A stretch of DNA of 49,806 nucleotides from Actinocatenispora comari (GCF_017312725.1 NZ_BOPO01000108.1:1-49806); one strand, 5' to 3'. Counted from the stretch's first letter, positions 23,906 to 32,664 are shown. Notes: generated by a model from the letters alone, not told the origin. Numbers and translations: made by a program.

Positions 23906-24903
23906 CAGGCCTCCCGGATCGTCGAACGCGGATCGAGCACTCCGAGCAGTACGTCCACGACCAGGTTGACCAGCAGCACGCCGACCCCGTAGACGAGCAC
24001 GATGCCCTGCACCATCGGGTAGTCCTTGGCCAGGATCGACGAGACGATCTTCGCGCCCAGGCCTGGCCAGGCGAACACGTTCTCGACCAGGATGGTGCCG
24101 GCCACCATCGAGGTGAGCATCAGCCCGGCGAGCGTCAGCGTCGCGGTCACCGCGTTCGGCAGCGCGTGTCGCAGGTAGATCCGGCGCGGCCGCAGCCGTT
24201 TCGCCCGTGCGGTGCGGACGAAGTCCTGGCCGAGCACCGCGAGCATCTCCACCCGCACGATGCGCGCCAGCACCGCGGCCGGGCCGACCGCGAGCGCCAC
24301 CACCGGCAGCACGAACGACAGCGGCCCCTGTTGGCCGGCGACCGGGAACCAGTGCAGGTTCACCGCGAACAGGTACACCAGCGCCACCGCGAGCAGGAAC
24401 TCCGGGATCGCGGCGAGCACCACCGCGCTCACCGCGAACCCGAGCTCGCCGCCGCGGCGCCGACCGCCCCGGGTCGCCACCGCCATCGTCACGCCCAGCG
24501 GCACCGCGATCAGCAGTACCAGCAGGAACGCCAGGACCGCGAGCTGCGCGGTGGCCGGCAGCCGCTGGCCGATCACGCTGGCCACCGACTCGTTGCTGGA
24601 CACCGACACACCCAGGTCGCCGTGCACCAGGCCCTGCAGGTAGTGCCAGTACTGCACCGGCAGCGGGTCGTCCAGGCCCAGCAGCTCCCGCCGCGCCCGG
24701 ACCACCGAGGCCGGCGCGTTCATCCCCAACGCCGCCCGTACCGGATCGCCCGGCACCAGGTGGATCATCAGGAACGACGCGGTCACCAGTACCCACAGCG
24801 AGATCGCGAACCGGCCGAGGCGGCGCAGCGCGAACAGCAGCCAGGGGCTGCGCCACGCCCGTACCGCGGTGGCCGGCAGCGCCGGTCGCAGCTCGGTGGT
24901 CAT
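23905..24903 (-). CDS. Peptide ABC transporter permease (DppB type)
   Basis: A 332-residue inner-membrane permease with six hydrophobic segments. The N-terminal family motif is WVLVTASFLMIHLVPGDPV, and the EAA-type cytoplasmic loop is DFVRTARAKRLRPRRIYLRHALPNA. It forms the translocation channel with the DppC half of the next gene. The ATG at 24903 lies 10 bases after the stop of the binding-protein gene with GAGGA upstream, and its own stop overlaps the following start, so binding protein, DppB and DppC-DppD are one translational unit. Confidence 0.94.
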   Translation of the reverse strand: MTTELRPALPATAVRAWRSPWLLFALRRLGRFAISLWVLVTASFLMIHLVPGDPVRAALGMNAPASVVRARRELLGLDDPLPVQYWHYLQGLVHGDLGVSVSSNESVASVIGQRLPATAQLAVLAFLLVLLIAVPLGVTMAVATRGGRRRGGELGFAVSAVVLAAIPEFLLAVALVYLFAVNLHWFPVAGQQGPLSFVLPVVALAVGPAAVLARIVRVEMLAVLGQDFVRTARAKRLRPRRIYLRHALPNAVTATLTLAGLMLTSMVAGTILVENVFAWPGLGAKIVSSILAKDYPMVQGIVLVYGVGVLLVNLVVDVLLGVLDPRSTIREA

Positions 24904-24913
24904 TCTCTGGTCC

Positions 24914-26497
24914 TCACTGGTACATGCGGATCGAGGCCGGGTCGATGCCGTCGTTGGAGACGAACTTCGCGTTCTTGCCGAACGTCGGCACCATCGAGTC
25001 CACATAGGACACCACGTCGACGTGCTGGTAGAGCGACTTCTCGGCCGCCGCCCAGTCGCCGCAGCCCTTGTTCCCGGCCATCGTCATGGCCTGCTGCACG
25101 TGCTTGGTGTAGTCGGCGTTGTCGATGTGCGAGAAGTTCGTGCCCTTCGGCGGTACCGCACCGGAGACGAACGGGACGATGGTGCTCGGCAGCCCGATGG
25201 TGATCGGCGACATCGACACGTCCCAGTTGCCGGAGCTGAACAGCACCTCGTTCAGCCCGGTACTGTCGATCGCCTTGAGCTTGACGTCCACGCCGAGCTT
25301 GTGCCAGGTCTGCTGCACCAGCTCCGCCGCGGCCGCCGCCGTCGACCCGATCCCGGTCTGGTAGAGCACGGTCAGCGACAGCTTCTTGCCGTCCTTGACC
25401 CGGGTACCGCCCGGCCCCACCGTCCAGCCGGCGGCCGTCAGCCCCGCCTTCGCCGCCGCCGCGTCGAACCCCGGTACGTTGCCCTGCACGGTGTCCGCCC
25501 GGCACGGGTCGGGTGTCACGGTCACCAGGCCGGTCGCGGTCTTGCCGTGCCCGTCGGTGAGCACCTTGCCCACCCGCGGCAGGTCCAGCGCCTGCACCAG
25601 CGCCTTGCGTACCGCCTCGTCCTTGGTCGCGCGGCCGGCCGCCTGGTTGAAGAACAGCTGCCCGAGCGGCGCCCGTACGTCGGCGTGGAACAGCTTCTGC
25701 GCCGACAGCCGCTGCTGGTCCGGGCCGTTGACCGACACCGCGTTCAGCTCCCCGGACAGCATCAGGTTCGCCGCGGTCGTCTCGTTGGGGATCACCTTCA
25801 CGACGACCTTGTCCGGCAGCCCCTTCTGCTTCGGGTTCCAGTCGCCCGGACCCCAGGTGAACGCCTTGCGCCGGGTCAGCGTGTAGTGGTCGTTGGGTAC
25901 CACCTCGGAGATCTTGAACATGCCGGTACCGGCGCCGCCCTTGGCGAGCAGCTTCGGGTCGTGCAGGCCCTTGCCGCACACGATCGACACCGAGCCGATG
26001 TTCAGCAGCAGGAACGGGTCCGGGCTGCCGCTGGTGACCGTCACCGTGTGGCTCGCCTCGTTCGCGGTGGCCTTGGTGCCCGGCATCACCCACAGCCCGG
26101 TCAGCGGCGACTTGTTCTTCGCATCGCCCAGGTAGCTGATGTTGTCGGCCACGTCCTTGGCGGTCAGCGGCGACCCGTCGTCGCAGGTCAGCCCGCGGCG
26201 CAGGGTGAACGTCGCGGTACGGGTGTCGGCCGTCCACTTCGCCGCCAACCCCGCCTGCACCGACCCGTCGTTCTGCACCTCGACCAGCCGGCTGTACAGG
26301 AAGCGGTCCACCCCGCGGGTCACCGACAGCGTGGTCAGCGTCGGGTCCAGGTTGCCCGGGTCGGTGGCCACCGACATGGTGAACGTCTTGCCGTCGGCCA
26401 GCGTGCCGCCCGATCCGGCGGCACCGCCGGTCGAGCAGCCGGTGAGCGCGAGCGCACCCACCCCGAGCAGACACACGACGGTACGTGCGGGCCTCAT
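24914..26497 (-). CDS. Peptide ABC transporter substrate-binding lipoprotein (family 5)
   Basis: A 527-residue extracytoplasmic binding protein. The signal peptide ends in the lipobox ALTGC (Cys21). The mature part has the SBP_bac_5 fold, including DPGNLDPTLTTLSVTRGV, ATFTLRRGLTCDDGSPLTAKDV and GTGMFKISEVVPNDHYTL. Family 5 proteins bind peptides, opines or nickel; the peptide-type neighbours favour peptides here, possibly ones containing D-residues. The ATG at 26497 follows GGAGGTGGCCG and overlaps the stop of the class-A-like hydrolase (ATGA). Confidence 0.94.
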   Translation of the reverse strand: MRPARTVVCLLGVGALALTGCSTGGAAGSGGTLADGKTFTMSVATDPGNLDPTLTTLSVTRGVDRFLYSRLVEVQNDGSVQAGLAAKWTADTRTATFTLRRGLTCDDGSPLTAKDVADNISYLGDAKNKSPLTGLWVMPGTKATANEASHTVTVTSGSPDPFLLLNIGSVSIVCGKGLHDPKLLAKGGAGTGMFKISEVVPNDHYTLTRRKAFTWGPGDWNPKQKGLPDKVVVKVIPNETTAANLMLSGELNAVSVNGPDQQRLSAQKLFHADVRAPLGQLFFNQAAGRATKDEAVRKALVQALDLPRVGKVLTDGHGKTATGLVTVTPDPCRADTVQGNVPGFDAAAAKAGLTAAGWTVGPGGTRVKDGKKLSLTVLYQTGIGSTAAAAAELVQQTWHKLGVDVKLKAIDSTGLNEVLFSSGNWDVSMSPITIGLPSTIVPFVSGAVPPKGTNFSHIDNADYTKHVQQAMTMAGNKGCGDWAAAEKSLYQHVDVVSYVDSMVPTFGKNAKFVSNDGIDPASIRMYQ

Positions 26498-27417
26498 CGG
26501 CCACCTCCAGCCAGATCCGGAACGGGTACGGGTTGTTCCTGGCGCAGCTGCTCGACCGCGAGATGCCCGGCGGTACCGATCGCGGCGTCGATCGCCGGCT
26601 GCCGGTGTGCCAGGCTCGCCGCCCGGGTGAACACGGCGACCGCGTACGCCCGCCCGTCCGGGTAGGTGACCACGCCGGCCTCGTTGCGGACCGCCGGCAG
26701 CGTGCCGGTCTTCGCCGCCACCGTGACTCCGTCGGGGAAGCCGCTGCTGAGCCGGTGCGGCCAGATCTGCTCGGCCATGATCGCCCGGACCTGCGCGCAC
26801 GCCTCGGGCGACGCGGCCCGGTCGGTCCAGATCGCGTCCAGCAGCGCGGTGATCTCGGCCGGCGTCGACGCCGTGGTACGGGTCGGGTCCAGCACCGCGA
26901 GCCGCCACACCTGCTCGGCCGACGCCGCCTCCAGTGCCGCGTCGGGGTCGGCGCCCGGCTCGATTCCCAGGTCGTGCGCCACCGAGGCGAACAGGTCGCC
27001 ACAGCAACCGCGGATCCGGGTGTGCGTGAGGCCGAGGTCGGCCAGTACCGCGTCGACCGCCGCCTGCCCGACCCGGTGGAACACCACGTCGGTGGCGGCG
27101 TTGTCGCTCATCGTCAGCATGTTGCGGGCCAGGTCGCGCCAGCTCATCTGCACGTCGTCGGCGCACCCGGCGGTACCGATGCCACCGATCCGGTAGGGCG
27201 CCGTCACCGTCGCGCGCTCGCGCGGATCGAGCCGGCCCGCGGCCACCTCCCGCGCGTACGCCACCGCCACGGGGATCTTGAACACCGAGGCGAGCACCAC
27301 CGGCTCGTCGGCGGCCACCGCGACGCTCGGCCCGTCCGGTACCCCGATCTCGCGGGCGTGCACGAACCCGGTGGCGCCGGCGGCGGTGAACACCGACCGG
27401 ATCTCGGCGGAGATCAC
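26494..27417 (-). CDS. Class-A beta-lactamase-like serine hydrolase lacking the general-base Glu
   Basis: A 307-residue serine hydrolase with the penicillin-recognising motifs in order: SVFK (Ser44, Lys47), SDN (104-106) and KTG (236-238). At the spacing where class A beta-lactamases carry Glu166, 36 residues after the SDN serine, there is Gly in CCGDLF, and no ExxLN motif is visible. It is therefore unlikely to be an efficient beta-lactamase and more likely a D-peptide-processing or esterase-type enzyme. No signal peptide is evident, so it should act in the cytoplasm on imported substrates. The GTG start overlaps the upstream S12 stop (GTGA). Confidence 0.87.
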   Translation of the reverse strand: MISAEIRSVFTAAGATGFVHAREIGVPDGPSVAVAADEPVVLASVFKIPVAVAYAREVAAGRLDPRERATVTAPYRIGGIGTAGCADDVQMSWRDLARNMLTMSDNAATDVVFHRVGQAAVDAVLADLGLTHTRIRGCCGDLFASVAHDLGIEPGADPDAALEAASAEQVWRLAVLDPTRTTASTPAEITALLDAIWTDRAASPEACAQVRAIMAEQIWPHRLSSGFPDGVTVAAKTGTLPAVRNEAGVVTYPDGRAYAVAVFTRAASLAHRQPAIDAAIGTAGHLAVEQLRQEQPVPVPDLAGGGR

Positions 27418-28799
27418 GACGACACCCGCGGATCGGCCCGGCCGGTGTGCAGGTACCGGGCCGGCCCGGAGCCGTTGCCGACGAACGCGTGCGGCAGGTG
27501 CATGCCGTGCTCCGGCTCGCGCGGCAGCAACGTGTCCCCGCGCCACCCCACCAGCTCCACCGTGGTCACCGGCTCGCCCAGCTCGACGAAGATGCCCTTC
27601 GGGGTGCGCTCCAACCAGATTCGGCCCTCGCCGTCCTGGCTGACCACCTGCTCGGCCACCGACGAGGAGTACGTGCCGACGAAACGGCTCGCGTCCACCG
27701 CCGGTGGCGCCTCCGCCGGTACCGGCATCGCCGGCAGCGTCACGCCGGCCAGCTCGCGCAGCACGGTGCCGACGATCTCGGTGTACAGCGGCATCGGGTT
27801 GCCGCCGTTGGTCAGCAGCGCCACCGCGACGTTCGCGCCCGGGACGATCCGCAGGAACGCGTTCTGCCCGATGGTCCCGCCGTCGTGGCCGACCACCGGG
27901 CCGCCGGGGAAGTCGAACAGCTCGAAGCCCAGCCCCCAGGCGTCGCCCATCAGCCCCAGGTCGGGCAGCTCCACCTGGCGCTCCCGCATCGCCCGGGCGC
28001 TCGCCTCGCTCAGCACCCTCGTACCGTCCGGGGCGGTGCCGTCGGCCAGGTGCATCCGGGCGAAGCCGAGCAGGTCGCGGGCCCGCATCGTCAGCATCGA
28101 CCCGGCCGGCGCGTTCGACGGCGCCAGCGCCCACACCGGCGCCGGTACCGGATCCGCGTCGGGGGAGGGTGCGATGTGCCCGACCGCGGCCCGGTACATG
28201 ATCGCCTCGTGCGGGCCGTGCGCGGTGTGCGTCAACCCCAGCGGCGTGATCAGCTGCTCGCGCAGGCACTGCTCGTACGGCTTGCCGCGCAGCACCTCCA
28301 CCAGCCGGCCCAGCACGCAGAACCCGGCGTTGTTGTACGAGAACATCGCGCCCGGCGCGAACAGCTGCGGGTCGTCCGCCAGGGTCGCGACGAACTTCTC
28401 GACGCAGTCGTCGCCGCGGCCGGTGTCGGTGAAGATGTCACCCTCGAACCCGGCGACGTGGCACAGCAGCTGCCGTACGGTGATCGCCGCGGCCGCGTCC
28501 TCGTCGGCGATCCGGAACTCCGGCAGGTGGCTGCGTACCGTCGCGTCCAGCTCCAACCGGCCCTCGTCGACCAGCTGCATGATCATCGTCGCGGTCCACA
28601 GCTTCGTGATCGACCCGACCTGGAACACCGAGTCGGCCGTCGCCTCGACCCCGGTGGCCTTGCTCAGTACGCCCGACGCGGTGTCGACGACCTCGTCGCC
28701 CACCATGATCGCCACGGCCGCCGCGGGAACCCTGTTGTCGGCGAGCAGCTTCGGCAGCCGCTCCTCGACCCACCCGCCGACCTCTGACAGCTGGGACAT
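27414..28799 (-). CDS. S12-family serine hydrolase (D-aminopeptidase / beta-lactamase-related)
   Basis: A 461-residue cytoplasmic serine hydrolase. The S12 motifs are SITK (Ser63, Lys66), YNN (155-157) and GHDGGT (about 320). The C-terminal 100 residues form a beta-rich domain like that of D-aminopeptidases. S12 enzymes include D-aminopeptidase, D-Ala-D-Ala carboxypeptidase and esterases, so motifs alone do not fix the substrate. It is paralogous to the C-terminal half of the S9-S12 fusion. ATG 28799 is preceded by GGAGCGGAC. Downstream genes overlap it, so it heads the importer operon. Confidence 0.9.
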   Translation of the reverse strand: MSQLSEVGGWVEERLPKLLADNRVPAAAVAIMVGDEVVDTASGVLSKATGVEATADSVFQVGSITKLWTATMIMQLVDEGRLELDATVRSHLPEFRIADEDAAAAITVRQLLCHVAGFEGDIFTDTGRGDDCVEKFVATLADDPQLFAPGAMFSYNNAGFCVLGRLVEVLRGKPYEQCLREQLITPLGLTHTAHGPHEAIMYRAAVGHIAPSPDADPVPAPVWALAPSNAPAGSMLTMRARDLLGFARMHLADGTAPDGTRVLSEASARAMRERQVELPDLGLMGDAWGLGFELFDFPGGPVVGHDGGTIGQNAFLRIVPGANVAVALLTNGGNPMPLYTEIVGTVLRELAGVTLPAMPVPAEAPPAVDASRFVGTYSSSVAEQVVSQDGEGRIWLERTPKGIFVELGEPVTTVELVGWRGDTLLPREPEHGMHLPHAFVGNGSGPARYLHTGRADPRVSS

Positions 28800-28957
28800 G
28801 TCCGCTCCTTCGTCGCAGGATCCACCGACCCTAGGCGCGCCCAGCGCGGCTGAGTTCGTCCCGCAAGACAGGAGTCGCCGTGCCGTTTGGTGCCCCGCGA
28901 CGAGGCGCGGGCACCGCCGATACGGCAGCGTCGGCGGCAGCGTGTCGGCTCGACAGC

Positions 28958-29031
28958 GCTCTGCTCAGCGGTGCTCGGCTCAGGGTTCTCGGCTCGGCGG
29001 TGCTCGGTTCAGGGGTGCTCGGTTCAGCGGG
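28958..29031. repeat. Five degenerate 15-bp tandem repeats
   Basis: Units of about 15 bp with the consensus GCTCGGYTCAGSGGT run from 28958 to 29031, one of them 14 bp long. The array covers the 3' end of the deacylase gene (stop at 29026-29024) and the start of the intergenic region to the S12 gene. No hairpin or known element is evident. Confidence 0.7.
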
Positions 29032-30499
29032 GTTCGGCGCGCAGCGGCCGGCCCGGGTAGGCGTCGGGCAGCAGCCCGCCGTCCCGCACCACCGGCTCCC
29101 CGCCGACCAGCAGGTGCACCACGCCCACCGAGGGACGTACGGAGTCCAGATACGTGGCGGTGTCGGTGATCCGCTCGGGATCGAGCACCACCACGTCCGC
29201 GTCCGCGCCGACGCCGAGGTGCCCCTTGGCCCGTGCCGCCGGCGCCGTCTCGTCCAGCACCCGCGCCGGCAGGTACGCGCAGCGTCGGAACGCCTCCGCC
29301 CAGCTCCAGGTGCCGGACTCGCGCACCATCGTGCGCAGCGACCGGGCGAACGTGCCCGCGGTACGCGGATGCGTCGAGCCGCCGGCCGGCAGCGGCCACT
29401 GCCGTGACTCCATGACCCCGTCGCCCCACAGCACCGGCATCGCGTCGCTCGCCACGATCGCGTCCGGGTACGCCAGCGAGCGCCGCAGCAGCGCCCGGTC
29501 GGCCTCGTCGCGCTCGTCCAGGAACTCCACGATGCACTCCGCGCCCGGATCGCGTTCCCGTACCTCCCGCAGCCGCGCCTCGTCCGCGATCCGCTCCCCG
29601 GTCTCGACCAGTACCAGGTTCGAGGCGGTGATGCCCCAGGCGGACAACCGCTCCGGCGCCAGGAAGTACGCGCCGACGCTGGTGCTGCCCGCCCCGTACG
29701 GGTAGGCCTCGACGGTGACGCGCGAGCCCGCCGACCGGGCCGCATCCAGCATCGCCAGCACCCGGTCGATGTGCCGGCGCGAGGTGCTGTTGACGTGGCA
29801 GTGGTGCATCGCCGCACCGGTCTCCGCCGCCGCGATCGCGATCTCCTCGGACCCGTCGACCGGTGTGGTGGGGTCCGCCTCGACCAGCTCCCGGACGTGC
29901 GTGTACGTCGGGGCCCCGGCCGCCGCGGCCAGCCGTGCCACGGCGAGGAACTCGGCCGGGTCGGTGCGCGGCGCGTACCCGAGCAGCACGCCGATGCCGA
30001 GCGCGCCGTCGGCCAGCTCCCGTTCCAGCAACCCCAGCCAGCGACGACGTTCCGGGGCCGACGAGGTGCGCTGCCAGCCCGGATCGCCCAGCAGCGCCAG
30101 CTGCGTCGCCAACCGCGCGTCCGGCTCGACGCCCAGGTGCGCCTGCGCGCGGGCCGCACCCCAGGACGCGGAGAACCCGTAGTGGAGCGGGCGACCCGCC
30201 GCCGCGGCGTCCGCGTACGCCCGCGCCACCGGCAGCAGCCCGGCCTCCAGGTCCAGCGCGGTGGTCACCCCGTCCAGCGCCTGCAGCCGCTGGCCGGCGA
30301 TCGAGTGCACGTGGCTGTGCAGGTCGACGAACCCCGGCCCGACGATGCGCCCGGTCACGTCCAGCACCGTCGCGCCCGCCGGCACGGCCAGCCCGGTACC
30401 GACCGCGGCGACGGTGCCATCGCGGACCAGCACGTCGGCGACCCGGTCGGTGCCGGTACCGGGATCGATCACCCGCCCGTTGCGCAACAGTGTCTGCAT
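29024..30499 (-). CDS. Amidohydrolase, N-acyl-D-amino-acid deacylase family
   Basis: A 491-residue amidohydrolase of the D-aminoacylase group. It begins with the beta-sandwich (LLRNGRVIDPGTG), then VDLHSHVH supplies the first metal His pair. DGALGIGVLLGYAP, YTHVREL, HHCHVNST, EAYPYGAGST and VASDAMP follow in the family order, and a second beta-sandwich closes the protein (GVGADADVVVLDP). D-aminoacylases release D-amino acids from N-acyl-D-amino acids. The family segment GVTT... continues here as ALDLEAG rather than the Cys-containing version I recall from the Alcaligenes enzyme, so the specificity may differ. It is the first gene of the island, 224 bases upstream of the S12 gene. Confidence 0.88.
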   Translation of the reverse strand: MQTLLRNGRVIDPGTGTDRVADVLVRDGTVAAVGTGLAVPAGATVLDVTGRIVGPGFVDLHSHVHSIAGQRLQALDGVTTALDLEAGLLPVARAYADAAAAGRPLHYGFSASWGAARAQAHLGVEPDARLATQLALLGDPGWQRTSSAPERRRWLGLLERELADGALGIGVLLGYAPRTDPAEFLAVARLAAAAGAPTYTHVRELVEADPTTPVDGSEEIAIAAAETGAAMHHCHVNSTSRRHIDRVLAMLDAARSAGSRVTVEAYPYGAGSTSVGAYFLAPERLSAWGITASNLVLVETGERIADEARLREVRERDPGAECIVEFLDERDEADRALLRRSLAYPDAIVASDAMPVLWGDGVMESRQWPLPAGGSTHPRTAGTFARSLRTMVRESGTWSWAEAFRRCAYLPARVLDETAPAARAKGHLGVGADADVVVLDPERITDTATYLDSVRPSVGVVHLLVGGEPVVRDGGLLPDAYPGRPLRAEPR

Positions 30500-30601
30500 C
30501 GCGCCAGTCTGCCCCGGTACCCGGCCGCCCGTTTCGGTCCTGCCGACGAATTCCGAGCGGCTACCCGGTCCGCCCCGACGAACCGGGTCGCCCGGCCCGG
30601 C

Positions 30602-30943
30602 TCACTCCTGCGGCAGCCAGTGGGCCGGGAAGTCCGGGTGGTGGTGGTACGCCCGGGCCAGCAGCGGCGCCACCACACCCGGTGCCGTGTCGAGCAGCTG
30701 CCGCTTGATCGCCAGCTCGGCCAGCACCCGGTCCGGCGCGTGCCGAACGATGTGGTCGGCGTTGGGCGCCGCGGCCAGATCGTCGGTCGAGTCCGCCAGC
30801 GACACCATCTCGTGCGCGTCGACGGCGTACACCCCGACGATCCCGCCCATCGCCACGGTCTCCCACGGCCCGGTCAGGGCGCGGCGGGCGAGCTGCTCGT
30901 CCTCGTCGAACCGGGCGCGCAGGAACTGGATCAGGTCGTACAT
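30602..30943 (-). CDS. DUF6221-family protein
   Basis: A 113-residue soluble protein resembling the actinobacterial DUF6221 family: DLIQFLRARFDEDEQLARRALTG followed by PW, then ADHIVRHAPDRVLAELAIKR and a His-rich end (YHHHPDFPAHW). Function is unknown. The ATG at 30943 overlaps the stop of the upstream secreted PNGase A-like gene (TGATG), so the two are translationally coupled even though one product is exported and the other is not. Confidence 0.8.
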   Translation of the reverse strand: MYDLIQFLRARFDEDEQLARRALTGPWETVAMGGIVGVYAVDAHEMVSLADSTDDLAAAPNADHIVRHAPDRVLAELAIKRQLLDTAPGVVAPLLARAYHHHPDFPAHWLPQE

Positions 30944-32664
30944 CAGGGTTGGGTCACGTCGGACCGGATCCGGCCGTGGTCGGTGACGATGCGATGGTGG
31001 TACGGGCGGCCCGCGTCGTCCAGCCCGTCGTAGGTGCTGCGCGACGAACCGTCCGAGGCGGTGGTCACGCCGTCGGTGCGGGTCAGGATGCCGGTGGAGC
31101 GCAACCACTCCCGCCCGCGTGCGGTGGTCCGCCAGCCGTGCCGACCAGCGACCGCGGTGCGCACCACCCGCGCCATCTCGACCGTACCGGTCAGCGAGAA
31201 GTTCTGGTCGTCGGTGTAGGCGGCCGCGCTGTAGTCGACGCCCAGCGGGTAGGAGAAGTCGTGCTGGCTCGCCGCCACCCGACGACCGTCCACTGTGGAC
31301 GTGGAGGTCTGCCGGCCGGTCACCGTCTGCCGGATCGACTGCGCCATCCCGGCCGCGGTCACGTCGTCGACGCTGCGGTACGACAGCGTCGATCGCACGG
31401 TGGTGCGCACCCGGCCGGCGGAGGTGTCCACGTAGCCGGCCGTCACGTCGTGCCGGGACGCCCGCACGTCGACCCGGGTTCCGTTGTCGGACAACGGGTT
31501 CTCGGTGGTCGTGGGATGCGCGCTCGCCGCCACCTGGTGCGTGGTCAGCGCACCCGACGTGCGGGCCGCGTGGTGATCGGTGTAGAGCAGTACGGTCGCC
31601 ACCACGTCCCAGTTGTCGTTCGCACCGGGCACCGTGACCGCCAGGTCGTGACGGGCGCCGTCGACCAGCCGGCCGACGAACGGCGTCACGTCCAGCGTCT
31701 CCGGATACAGCGCGAACGTGCCGATCGCCGGTACCGGCCGCCACAGCGTCGGTACGATCCCGCCCGAGTAGATGTGCGGGAACGTGGTGACCGCGCCCGC
31801 CGCCGTGTCGTCCAGCGCGACGGCCGCCTCCCGGTAGGGTCCGTGCCCGCACATCCCGGCGTCCGGGTACCTCGCCGCCACGTCGTCGGGAACCGCGGAG
31901 AACCACTGCTCGTCGCAGCCGTTGCCCTTCAACGTCACCTCGACGGCGGCCCGGGTGATGTTGCGCGGCAGCCTGGACAGTCCGAAGTGGACCGTCTCAC
32001 CGACCGGCTTCGCCTGCTGGGAGCCGAATCCGTACACCGCGTCCGGCGTGGTCGCGGCCGGGTGGCGCCGGTCGGCGACGTAGTAGGTCAGCGTCACCGT
32101 CTGCCGGTAGTTGCCGGTGTACACGTCGCTGACGTAGTTCCCGATCCCGCCCCGGAACGGCTGCGGCTGCCGCAGCAGCGCCGCGAACCTGGTCACGTCG
32201 GTGGCCACGTGGTAGGTGGTGGGCACCGCGCCGGACGGCTCCTCGGTGGTGCCGAACCACACCTCGGCGCCGCCGATCGTCAGGTCACCGCTGCGGTCGT
32301 ACTGCCGGCCGCTGACCGTCACCGTCTGATCCAGGACGACCTTCGCCCACGGCCCCCGGCAGCCCGCCGGCGGCGCCAGCGTGCCGGAGTAGAACTGCTG
32401 ACTGCCGTCCGCGGCGTTGGAGTCGAAGTCCTTCGCCAGCGTCACGGTGCAGTGCCGGCTGTCCGGCCGCGACACCGGCGGCGCCGCCACCACCGGATCG
32501 TCCGTACCGTCCTCGACGTACCCCGGCGCCGCCGCACCGCCCGGCGCCCCGGCTGCCGGGGCCGCTCCGCCGCCCGGCGCCGCCTGCGCCACGCCGGCGA
32601 TCCCGCCGCCGGCCAGCAATCCGACCAGCGCGCCGACCGCCACGACCCGTCGCAACACCGACAT
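30943..32664 (-). CDS. Secreted PNGase A-like protein
   Basis: A 573-residue exported protein with a signal peptide (residues 1-29, ending GVAQAA) and a low-complexity Gly/Ala/Pro linker. The main domain resembles peptide-N4-(N-acetylglucosaminyl)asparagine amidase A: VTVSGRQYDRSGDLTIGGAEVWFGTTEEP, GNYRQTVTLTYYVADRR and VPGANDNWDVVATVLLYTD, written here as separate landmarks. PNGase A enzymes remove N-glycans from glycoproteins. Bacterial homologues are poorly characterised and I cannot confirm the active-site acids. The ATG at 32664 follows GGGAGGGGTG. The stop overlaps the DUF6221 start. Confidence 0.75.
   Translation of the reverse strand: MSVLRRVVAVGALVGLLAGGGIAGVAQAAPGGGAAPAAGAPGGAAAPGYVEDGTDDPVVAAPPVSRPDSRHCTVTLAKDFDSNAADGSQQFYSGTLAPPAGCRGPWAKVVLDQTVTVSGRQYDRSGDLTIGGAEVWFGTTEEPSGAVPTTYHVATDVTRFAALLRQPQPFRGGIGNYVSDVYTGNYRQTVTLTYYVADRRHPAATTPDAVYGFGSQQAKPVGETVHFGLSRLPRNITRAAVEVTLKGNGCDEQWFSAVPDDVAARYPDAGMCGHGPYREAAVALDDTAAGAVTTFPHIYSGGIVPTLWRPVPAIGTFALYPETLDVTPFVGRLVDGARHDLAVTVPGANDNWDVVATVLLYTDHHAARTSGALTTHQVAASAHPTTTENPLSDNGTRVDVRASRHDVTAGYVDTSAGRVRTTVRSTLSYRSVDDVTAAGMAQSIRQTVTGRQTSTSTVDGRRVAASQHDFSYPLGVDYSAAAYTDDQNFSLTGTVEMARVVRTAVAGRHGWRTTARGREWLRSTGILTRTDGVTTASDGSSRSTYDGLDDAGRPYHHRIVTDHGRIRSDVTQP

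Noticed and set aside
23905-26497. Nickel importer instead of peptide importer
   Set aside because: Family 5 binding proteins can bind nickel, but peptidases surround the genes and no urease or hydrogenase genes are seen.
26494-28799. Two beta-lactamase-fold genes as an antibiotic resistance locus
   Set aside because: Neither has a signal peptide, the class-A-like one lacks the deacylating Glu, and both are coupled to a peptide importer.
28958-29031. CRISPR-like array
   Set aside because: The units are contiguous 15-bp degenerate repeats without spacers, and no cas genes are present.
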